Assembly: GCA_917880885.1 (NCBI GenBank)
Contig: OU862908.1
Location: 59,045,819 to 59,109,818, forward strand
DNA length: 64,000 nt
DNA from: Limnephilus marmoratus
Taxonomy: Eukaryota > Arthropoda > Insecta > Trichoptera > Limnephilidae
Direction: 5' to 3'
Position numbers and translations under genes: made by a program. How positions within the stretch are numbered: the first letter of the stretch is position 1; each line of letters begins with the position of its first letter. The notes beneath the pieces were generated by a model. It saw only the letters and a list, made by a program, of their open reading frames with translations. It had not been told where the DNA came from and did not search any database. Shown in pieces: positions 55,940 to 64,000 of the stretch.

Positions 55940-56818
55940 TTTTTTTGGACAGATTCTTAATTTCTTTTGCCCGTGCGAAGTCTACGAGTCGATAGGCATA
56001 TTTACATTGGTTGGGTCGGTTTTATTTAAAGTTGGCACAGTTGACGCTTCTGATTTTATTTTAGAGCTTTAAGAGTGAACTGCATTAATATCAGACATTT
56101 GACCAAATAATTTTAAAAAACATAATTTCATATCGGTGAAGAATGCGGTTTCTTTATGGCGAAAACACTTTTTTGTTGCATAATAAAGTCAACCAACAAA
56201 AAAGCTCTCAAATCTAAAAATATTTTTTTTCCGTAAACCATTTTTTTCCATAATTTTATTTTAAGTGGACGATAAAACGTCTGCCATTAAAAGAGAATTT
56301 TAAAATTTATTGAATGAAATTTGTTTAAAGTTATTGTTTTCAAGAAAAATTAAAATGATTAATGAAGAATTATTGGAGGCCTCCCAGGGAAGTGATCACA
56401 ATTATTTTTTTCATATCACGATGCTTCAAGTGGATACTAATAAATCACACCGTCGCGTCAATTCAAAATCGTTCTTCTAATCGCGGAGGAAATTTTTCAG
56501 ATTACCTTCGTATTTTACTGAGTAGGTAATTTTAAATTTTCCAGATATTAATAATGAAACATCTAAAGTTAATAAAATGAATTACTTGAGAATTGAAATA
56601 TACCTGAATTGGGATTTTTCACAGATTGTAATCATTTATTTTTCAACTTAAATTAGGGTCGGGTTGAGGGTTTGACCGGTTACTCGACTGAGTGACCAGT
56701 GATGACATGTGGAATAATTTTTTGTCGTTGTTTGGTTACGATAGGCCAAAATTTTATCTTAATTTTTTACTCCAAATATGTCAGGAATCATTGGTTAAAG
56801 TAAGTCAAGTACGTCCCT
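55940..56818. other. Unassigned AT-rich stretch
   Basis: Only GACCGGTTACTCGACTGAG (near 56680) is partly shared with 3690-3720. No gene seen. Confidence 0.35.
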
Positions 56819-56819
56819 T

Positions 56820-57303
56820 GACAACCAAAGTTTCTTCTTCTTCTTGATGTGCCGCATCAGGTCCCCCCGATATTGGCGATCACTCTGGAAAATGTCTTTC
56901 TGTCTTCTACCAGGCCCTCGGCGATCTTGCGTTTCAATATTAATTGGAGCAAGTGATAATTCTCCCCACGAAGTACGTAACCCAAACATGAAATCTTCCT
57001 GACTTTTGTTAACGTAAACAGTTCTCTATCTGCTCTAACCCGCCTTAGAATTTCTGTGTTGGTGATCATGTCAGTCCATGGGACCTTGAGCATTCTCCGG
57101 TGAAGCCACATTTCAAAAGCCTCAAACCTGTTCATGGTATTTTCTCACATCCATACAGCAAGACCGACCACACATAACATTTTAAAATTCTCTGCCTTAG
57201 TTTTAAATTGATATTGTCATTGCAGAAGAGCGATTTCTTTTTACTGATTGCAGTTCTTGCAGCTTCAATTCTGCACCTAACCTCTACATCTAGTTCAAGA
57301 GTC
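56820..57303 (-). pseudogene. Non-LTR retrotransposon C-terminal relic, same family as 33470
   Basis: The minus strand reads VEVRCRIEAA, NDNINLKLRQRILKCYVWSV, LLYGCE, a frameshift/stop, MNRFEAFEMWLHRRMLKVPW, ITNTEILRR, LGYVLRGENYHLLQL and a decayed end. It begins beyond the YADD region (5' truncated) and ends with the same ATCAGGTCCC 3' segment followed by TTCTTCTTCTT. Confidence 0.88.
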
Positions 57304-57304
57304 T

Positions 57305-58140
57305 AGAAAGTTTAAAAAAATTAAATGAAGTTATCTACTTAAATTAAACGCGATAACAATAAATAAGCATATTTTGAGATTAAAAGGTAAAAGCGAATCT
57401 AGTTTTAGCATTACCATGGAACTAAGCTCGTCAACAAACGCTTTCATTAAGAAATCAAAAAAATATTATAACATTTAAAACTGTAATAAAAAGTAGGATA
57501 CAAAACATAGGTGAATCAAAAATAGAAAATATACTGACCCCAAATACAGACTGAAACAAAAATTACTCAACGTAACTACATTTTTTTTCAGCAATTTTCT
57601 ATTATTATTTACAGCAATATAATAAAATTTTCATATTATTTAAATGAAATACTCATCAGGGGAGATACCAGTGAGTATATCATTATCTCTACATGTAACA
57701 AAAAAAGGAAGATAATAAAACATTTATTATGATTTTTAATATTATATTTAGTCTTCAAAAAACTGAACCTATAGCACCCCCTTGTTAGACGTATAAGGAG
57801 AGCAGAAATGAGTAGGAAGTGGTCAGTGAGGTTATCACTGAGGTTAGATTCGTGAGCCCAGCAGCGGGCGGGGGGAGGATGGGGGGTAAAGAGTGGGAGA
57901 GGGAGGGGGAGGACAGCATACCTCCGCGTATTATCATTGATACTCGAACTAGGAACAGAGGAAGATGGAGCATATCAGAGACAATGCCAGCCCTTCGACC
58001 TTCATACGGTACACAACATATAAATCATCGATTGTTTGGTTTATCAGTGATCCTTACTCCTACGGTGAGGTTTATAACACTTTAACATATTAAAGAATTT
58101 GGTTACATGTTTCGTGTGCGATTATTTTGACATCTTCTTT
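57305..58140. other. Unassigned stretch
   Basis: 57860-57930 is G/A-rich (GGGCGGGGGGAGGATGGGGG). The 88-residue frame at 57819-58085 crosses it; its second half (PALRPSYGTQHINHRLFGLS) looks protein-like but is unidentified. Confidence 0.3.
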
Positions 58141-58143
58141 ATA

Positions 58144-58231
58144 CAAGGTGTCCGGGGTAAAGTGCATTAACTTTGGGAGGTGATTCCACATGATAGTACA
58201 AGTACAAAAGATAGTATCCTCGGACACCCTG
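58144..58231. mobile_element. 88-bp Tc1/mariner-like MITE (TA)
   Basis: TA then CAAGGTGTCCGGGG on the left and CCTCGGACACCCTG then TA on the right. The CAGGGTGTCC terminus with a TA duplication is a common form in insects. Confidence 0.6.
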
Positions 58232-58434
58232 TATATGTAATTGCTGGGTAACCGACGAGTTATTAGATACTAGAGATATTAGAGCTGTCAAAATTAAATA
58301 CCCAAAAGGGTCTGTTTAACTGAGTTAAATGTGTTTAGCAACTGTCAGTTTCGTAGTGACAATGTAAAATTTATAGGTTATCTCTTCGATTTCCGATTGT
58401 CTGATACTGCAAAAAAGGGATATCTAAGGAACGG

Positions 58435-58518
58435 TGACCGGACAACTCATAATGAAACCAACTCAGAAATAAATATTGGTTAAATAGGTTAGGTTAGGTT
58501 AGGTAAGTTTAGGTTGAC
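58435..58518 (+). repeat. Partial repeat with interstitial TTAGG units
   Basis: GGTGACCGGACAACTCATAA then AAATAGGTTAGGTTAGGTTA. It matches the left half of the 8798 element. Confidence 0.5.
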
Positions 58519-58580
58519 CAATGCTTTTTTAACTTCTCGGTCCGCTCGGCATTTCTCTCAAATATCAACAAAATATATTT

Positions 58581-58672
58581 TTTCGATGAATTGGCGATTC
58601 GATGAATTGATCATTCGATGAATTGGTTTTCGATGAATTGATTTTCGATGAATTGGTTTTCGATGAACTCGT
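58581..58672 (+). repeat. Short tandem repeat TTTTCGATGAATTGG, about 6 units
   Basis: TCGATGAATTG (or GAACTC in the last unit) recurs every 15-16 bases with small changes. Confidence 0.85.
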
Positions 58673-58674
58673 CT

Positions 58675-59250
58675 TGAATCAACTGCTGTGTACCTTTTAT
58701 TTTTTTCATAATAATAACAAACTTACGTACATTTGTAAAAGCAAAAAAATAAATTAAATTTCAAGAAAATTACCCACTTTTATATAAGTCGTTAAAAATG
58801 TTTTACACCACTGGCAACCGGTATGCTTCGAGTATGTTTGTAATCATGTTTTGTGTAATATTGTGACAATAATTACTGAATCTACTGTAGCCTGATTCCA
58901 AATACGAATCTACTGGTTGAACTCCTTTGTAAATAATTTACTTATCGAATACTGATACCTACTTATGTTGTGCCAACTTATGTTTTTCATGCTCTAATTA
59001 TTATTTTACGAACTGTATACTTATTATGATGCTACATGCTTGTTATAAAGCTCGTGCACAATTTTCCTTACATGTAAAAGCCATCAAGGCGTAAACAAAC
59101 AAATAAATAAGTAAATAAATCTTATTGTTTTAAACAATTCATTCGAGAGTTTAAGTCACCAAATCTGACAATAATTTGAACAGATTATTATAAACAAACG
59201 CTTTGATATGCAGGAAATCAATCCCACCAAATATGCGTAACCTCAAAAGC
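58675..59250. other. Unassigned stretch ending in a retrotransposon-like tail
   Basis: AAAGCCATCAAGGCGTAAAC then AAATAAATAAGTAAATAAAT (59080-59119) looks like the 3' end of a non-LTR element; no coding part is present. Confidence 0.4.
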
Positions 59251-59261
59251 GATAATGAGGG

Positions 59262-61519
59262 CAGTGGCGTAGCGTGGGGGGGCGGGGGGGGGGGGGGGGG
59301 ACTTTTAAGGGGGGCGGCAAATTTTCACAATAAATAATAATATTACCTTGGAAAAATTTAAACCATTTCAAATCATTATTTAAAAATGTTGTACGATACT
59401 TTCGTTTACGAATCCAACTATTTTTATTATTATTTATTAAAAATATCAATAATTACATTTTTTTAGCTGCAAATTTCGCAATTCGTAGAAAAACCGTACG
59501 CATATTATGAGAGTAATACTAATTAAAGCTGATAACTCGCAAACAGATTCACTCTTAATTAAAACATGAATTGTGTTCAGAGTGTATTAACGAATGAATT
59601 TCAGTTGTGTGTTCATCTGCTGATACATTTCGAAAGAGACCATTATCATATTCTGAGTGTAGTTTTAATTCGCCAAATACAGATTTAATTTAACCCGTCT
59701 AATCACAGGAAACGCAAATTGTCCCACACATTTAATTTTAAAATAAAATTGTGAAATTATGTCCCACACATTTAATTACAATAAATTTGTGATTGCGATA
59801 AATAGTTTAGATAAAGTTTTATTTCAATTTTTTTAAGAAAAGGAATCTGTATTTAAATTTTTAAGTTTATTCTATTTTAGGTACTTTAATTCGAATATTA
59901 GTATCTAATAAGCATGTCGGAAAAATTACTACATCTAGATTTAGAACAATTTTGTTTTTTGCAAAAGGATAAAAAAAAAATCAATAAAAAGGAACATTTC
60001 AAATGCATGGGAAGAACCGCAAATTTGGTACACAAACATTGACAGGCAAAAGTTTATAGATATTTTTTCTTATTACTTGCAGGGTTAAACCAGTTTTCAG
60101 AATGTTAAATTCCATTTGAGGATTCATCTGTGGACACAATTCAAAGGAAAATATTATCTTGTTCGAAGTTCAGTTATAAAATTCTAGTTGCAGACTGTAT
60201 CCTGTACCTGCTGCCAGAATAAGAGAAAAACCATTATCATGTTCTGAATGTACTTTTAATTCGCCGCATATAGACTTAATTCAAACCCATTTTGTGTTGA
60301 GAATGTAAATTTCCAGTTGTGGAATCTGTATTGTACGTTGACACATTTCAAAGGAAAACATCCTCTTATTTGAAGTTTAGTTATAATATTATATTTGCAG
60401 ACTATGTACGTGCTGCAAGAATCAAAGTAAAACCATTTTCATGTTCTGAGTATAGTTTAAATTCGCCAGGTACAGATTTAATTTAAACCAATACAGAATG
60501 TAAAATTCCAGTTAGATTCATCTGCTGACACATTTCGAAGGAAAACATTCTGTTATTCGATGTGCAGTTATAAAATTCTAGATGCAGACTATTTTTATTT
60601 AATGCCAGAATCAAGATAAAACCATTTTCATGTTCTGAGTGTAGATTAAATTCACCGTATTCAAACTGGTTTTGTGTTCAGAATACAACGATAAATTAAA
60701 TAACGAGTTGCAGATTCATTGTGCATCGAGTGAAGTTTTTCATTTGAGTTACATAATGCTGTAAAATTCTGAGAAATTGTTTGTTGCATGTGTAACTATT
60801 ATCTGGGGACTTGGACTGGGGTATCAATAAATCAACTTTGGAGTAGAATTTATAAACATGCTTTTCGTTGAAAGAATACTCATCAATTGTGATTTTAAAA
60901 AAATCCCGCTTGTATATAAATAGGTCGTAATACAAAAATGGGATTTCCGAATACAATCCCCCCCCCAAATCCCCCCACCGCTTGAAGTAGGTACTCAAAT
61001 AAGTAGGCGGCGAAATTTTCCTACGCCCCGATGTTCTGAGTGTAGTTTTGATTCACCACATACAGATTTAATTAAAACTAGTTTCGTGTTCTGAATGTAA
61101 GTGCCGGCACAATCAAAGAAAAACCCTTTTCAAGTTTTGAGTGTAGTTTCAATTCACTGCATACAGATTTAATTAAAACCAGTTTTATGTTCAGAATATA
61201 AGCGCCGCTAGAATCAAAGAAAAACCATCTTTTTGTTCTGAACGTAGTTTTGATACACCGCATATTTTCTATTACAGGCATACCACTCTCAATTTCTGAG
61301 AGCAGCTATATATAAATTTGTAGTAGAATTTATAAGCATGATTTTATTGAAAGAGTACTCGGCACATGGAATTATAAAAATCGGCATAAAAAAATAGAAA
61401 ATATCTACCCCCCCCGGTCAGCACTTGAAAATCTGCTGAAGAAGTACCTGCAGAAGTTAAGTGGGGGGCGGCAAAATTATCCTCCGCCCCGGGCGGCCGA
61501 AACCCACGCTACGCCACTG
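59262..61519. mobile_element. 2.26-kb hAT element, non-autonomous
   Basis: CAGTGGCGTAGCGTGGG at 59262 and its exact reverse complement at 61503-61519. AATGAGGG is repeated perfectly outside both ends (59254-59261 and 61520-61527), a textbook 8-bp hAT duplication. Next to each end is a GGGGCGGCAAA-like word and a G-run. The interior holds at least seven copies of a unit starting CCATTWTCATGTTCTGAGTG and no transposase. Confidence 0.93.
59640..61260 (+). repeat. Internal repeat units of the hAT element
   Basis: Units begin at 59640, 60231, 60433, 60622, about 61030, 61124 and 61225 with ATGTTCTGAGTGTAG and TTTAATTCGCC-like words. Spacing is about 190-200 bp early and about 100 bp late. The right terminal segment (AATTTATAARCATG to the GGCGGC word) is itself present twice (about 60848-61028 and 61324-61497). 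Confidence 0.75.
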
Positions 61520-61567
61520 AATGAGGGCGTAACAAAATCGAAGTATCAGGTAGGTACTTTATTATAT

Positions 61568-61982
61568 GAATACGTCACAAGAGTCCCAACTGCTCGCGTC
61601 TGGAGCCAGTGAGACTATGGCATCCCCTATTGGGAAATAATAAATAAAATAACGTGCCCCAATTGGGAATGTTCCGGTCCTATTAGCTTCAGACCGTTGG
61701 GGGCCTAGAGTCCCAACTGCTCATAACTGCCTGGAGTCGGACAGACCATGGCATCCCCAATTGGGGTATTTTGTGAGGCTGAATGAACTGGGGAGAGGAA
61801 GGAGATTGGAAAGAGAAAGGTGGTGAAGAACCGAATATTTCGATCTGGTCACCACCATACACGGCTAAAATCGTTTCAAGAAACGTTTCAATTCTCGATG
61901 ATATCTTAAACTAGGGCGATATTGAGAGAATCTTCCACTCTGGGATGCGCCGCAAATACACTATAAATTGTGAAATAAAACA
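61568..61982 (-). repeat. SINE family S, copy f with an extra tail fragment
   Basis: A first tail (GAGTCCCAACTGCTCGCGTC, GAGACTATGGCATCCCC) is followed by a second, fuller copy (TCCCAACTGCTCATAACTGC, CCCCAATTGGGGTATTTTGT, TTCGATCTGGTCACC, GGATGCGCCGCAAATAC). One copy inserted into or beside another. The tRNA head is lost at 61982. Confidence 0.7.
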
Positions 61983-62170
61983 ATTTAAGGGTCATTCCGC
62001 GGTTTCGTTCAAATCACATGTTCTCGCAAAAAAGTCATATGAAAGTGAATGTTTTTCAAGAAAATTTTATTGGAAAATGTAGCTATTTAAAAAAGGAAAA
62101 AGGAGTACTTCCCACATTAGCCATTTTTTACTTAATTACTTTATGATATACAAAAAACATGCTAAAATTT

Positions 62171-62789
62171 CATTACCTTCCCCATGAAAATGAGGGACCC
62201 GTAAATTGATCTACAAATAAGAACAGTTTACACTTGTAAAATTACTACATTCATTAATCGACCTATATGTACAACTAATTATGCATATTTATTTGTATTT
62301 AATTTATTTTTAAAGCTATTGTATCATAGAAAGAATTGTGATTTTGATTTTGTCCAGAGAAAATCGTCGTAGTCTTCCGCGAAAGCGGTAATTAAAATTG
62401 TGACCGCGTTTGTCCCTGTTGGTCAGCTGTATCCCGCCCCGCACCTCCGTTACTAACCAGTGTATCACTACAACTAGACGGGGAAAGCCGTGCGTCGCTG
62501 AATAAAGAAATATCTGCGATCTCCGTGCTCGAAAACAACTTTGTCACCGACCAGGCATCATTACCTTCCAGCATTTTTTAAAGTAAGTACATGTTTTAAA
62601 AATTCGAATCATATGTCTATAAACTGTATTTAGTCGGACTATTTTTGATTGAATCATACAGATTTGTAATGTCAACATTAAGCGAGTAATTGAGAAAAAA
62701 CTGCCAAAACTTCATTACCCTCCGATTCATTACCTTCCGTATCGTCAAAATTTTTGCCGGATGGTAATGTAGAGGTTTGGCGGGTAATG
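62171..62789. promoter_or_regulatory. CATTACCTTCC word cluster in element B
   Basis: CATTACCTTCC occurs exactly at 62171-62181, 62559-62569 and 62728-62738; variants are CATTACCCTCC (62713) and, inverted, GGATGGTAATG (62759) and GGCGGGTAATG (62779). The word is not shared with element A. Binding of the element's protein is inferred from the parallel with the ACTGACG cluster. Confidence 0.45.
62392..62574 (-). CDS. Short GC-rich antisense ORF in element B
   Basis: Sixty codons, MLEGNDAWSVTKLFSS...LSPSSCSDTL...GRDTADQQGQ. The start codon overlaps a CATTACCTTCC word (read in reverse as GGAAGGTAATG). It is more GC-rich than the surroundings and Ser/Thr/Asp-rich, but unknown; it could be an exon of a second element gene or chance. 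Confidence 0.25.
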   Translation of the reverse strand: MLEGNDAWSVTKLFSSTEIADISLFSDARLSPSSCSDTLVSNGGAGRDTADQQGQTRSQF

Positions 62790-62799
62790 AAACTTTTGT

Positions 62800-63188
62800 A
62801 AGGGTTATTTTCACGAGCATCTGGGACCATGTTTGGGGGTTAATAAAAGCTAATATTATTAATAAATTCAGTTTCTTGCGTTCTGGCGTCGGACAATTTC
62901 GGTTTTGGTGAAATACATATTTTCTTTCTGACGTGGAAAAACAATCAGTTAAAATTTACCCTGCTAAGTTTTATTTGAAAATTGATTTTTTATTCAATGA
63001 AATAATTATTCAAATGTAAACGAATATATTATACAAATGATTTAACTATTCACCCTACAGTCTTAAGATCTTTCATTAGTTAGTTGTCTTTTAAAACTGA
63101 CGAATTTTTACATAATTTAAGTTTCTAAACAAAGCCAAATTTAAACAAAAATCTACATAACTGGGCATCAAGAGTCCAACGTAAATTT
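62800..63188. other. Element B interior without recognised content
   Basis: AT-rich, no ORF. Confidence 0.4.
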
Positions 63189-63237
63189 CTTGATTAAAAA
63201 ACGGTATCACTAGTAGTGATACCGTTTTTTAATCAAG
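63189..63237. repeat. 49-nt perfect palindrome
   Basis: Arms of 24 bases (CTTGATTAAAAAACGGTATC and ACTA) pair perfectly around a single G at 63213. Transcribed, it would make a hairpin with almost no loop. Confidence 0.95.
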
Positions 63238-63451
63238 TTTAATCATTTTAGTGATTCACTACTGTTTAATTTTAAATCATTTAGGGTAAAAAATTATTAA
63301 ACAAAGTTATAAAAGTGGTAACATTTTTTTGGACTCTCCTGTAAAAGTTACCAAAATGAAATTATCCATTTTTGTTCTTCGACTTCTCACTTAATCCGAT
63401 ACTTATGATAATTTTTCTTTGTTATTTGTTACAGGCTTAACCACTATAAAC

Positions 63452-64000
63452 CGCAATGGAAAAGTTAAATAAAAATCTGAAAAATTAAGAAAACCTATCC
63501 AAGGACAGACTACGTAAGCAACAAAAATATCCAGAGATTTAAAACAATCCGAAACTGTACAGACTTCAGAAAGCGAAAGAAAAAAAAGATACACTCTGCG
63601 AAAAGCGCAAAAAAAGATATGCAGCATTGAAGATAATAATTGTTTGGATGATTTTCATAGCGCCATTTTCGTAAGAAAGATATGAGTGGAAGAGCCCAGA
63701 GAAAGCAAGGACGAAGATGGCGAAAGAACTCTCTAAATTATTTGAAGAAAAAAGAGGAGCAGTGTAAAATAGAAATGATTGTAGTAGAAAATATGCCTCC
63801 AATTAGTGACATTGTTAAGGAAGTACCCAATAATTAGCGAAACACTCTAGATCCTGACCTCTTCGCAGTCGAGAATGAACAACGAATCACACAAAAAACA
63901 TGCATGGTCTAACGAATGTTAGAAAATTAAGGTACAGATCTATGAAAAACATTACCAAGTTACAGGATGAGATAAACAAACTCAAGAAAGAGAAAAAAAA
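63452..64000 (+). pseudogene. Basic transposon-encoded protein, frameshifted, truncated by window end
   Basis: Scattered frames preserve the family order: RLRKQQKYPEI and YRLQKAKEKK near the start, then GRAQRKQGRRWRKNSLNYLK and ENMPPISDIVKE (from 63682), then LDPDLFAVENEQRITQK, and finally VRKLRYRSMKNITKLQDEIN with a Lys-rich coiled-coil-like end at the border. Stops and frameshifts separate the pieces. The RW.KN...Y.KK box corresponds to KNWKNYSSKYRQKK in element A. Function probably nucleic-acid binding; the rest of the protein is outside the window. Confidence 0.6.

Larger units (their letters stand above)
61989..64000 (+). mobile_element. Element B: relative of element A, cut by window end
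   Basis: A GGGTCATTCCGCGG start preceded by TTAA resembles the GGGTGATTC start of element A. It carries a degraded plus-strand gene of the same basic-protein family (63452 onward) and six CATTACCYTCC-like words. The right end lies beyond the window, so TIR and target duplication cannot be checked. Confidence 0.55.

Noticed and set aside
60696..60998. 100-residue minus-strand ORF inside the hAT element as a transposase
   Set aside because: No hAT motif (zinc finger, DDE or dimerisation block) is present, and it crosses a duplicated terminal segment.

Overview
The window looks like intergenic or intronic DNA from an insect nuclear genome. It is AT-rich and no intact protein-coding gene can be supported. 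Arthropod origin is suggested by the transposon families, short TTAGG-type runs (about 8868-8887 and 58486-58505), tRNA-headed SINEs and frequent TAGGTA/TACCTA words; the order (Lepidoptera or Hemiptera are plausible) is a guess. Almost every open reading frame is transposon-derived or a by-product of low-complexity DNA.

Layout. 0-5 kb: a pyrimidine-rich dispersed repeat, an A-tailed hairpin repeat and unassigned DNA. 4.9-6.5 kb: three decayed non-LTR retrotransposon 3' ends, one split by a small inverted-repeat element. 7.3-8.2 kb: dispersed repeats and a tiny Cys-rich ORF. 9.1-11.4 kb: 'element A', a DNA transposon with 26-bp perfect terminal inverted repeats (TIRs), a TCAT target duplication, a short basic-protein ORF and a repeated ACTGACG word. 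11.6-13.3 kb: a TTAA-flanked MITE and two tandem A-tailed repeats. 17-20 kb: a SINE, a TIR element, a 439-bp foldback and another retrotransposon relic. 21.3-24.9 kb: a long inverted duplication with ~450-bp arms and a long-TIR element. 25.9-26.8 kb: a deleted hAT copy with transposase remains. 27-32 kb: short tandem repeats, retrotransposon relics, tRNA-like SINE heads and a 215-bp duplication. 32.3 kb: a heptamer array of 65 units. 33.5-34.4 kb: a retrotransposon relic with a visible YADD motif. 35-45 kb: mosaic repeats, PIF/Harbinger-like MITEs, a 43-bp minisatellite, and a retrotransposon inserted into a second copy of the 0.4-kb repeat. 45-59 kb: SINEs, a 100-bp-arm palindrome, several MITEs and one candidate host exon (54626-54786). 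59.3-61.5 kb: a 2.26-kb hAT element with a perfect 8-bp duplication. 62-64 kb: the left part of 'element B', related to A through its basic protein but carrying a different repeated word (CATTACCTTCC); the right edge of the window cuts it off.

The sequence reads as layered transposition, with several nesting orders that can be read directly. The most interesting pattern is elements A and B. They share a recognisable Lys/Arg-rich protein family, yet each carries its own repeated short word near an end and around the gene, which suggests family-specific binding sites for the element's protein. Motif counts, TIRs and target duplications were read directly by eye; superfamily names and functions are inference.
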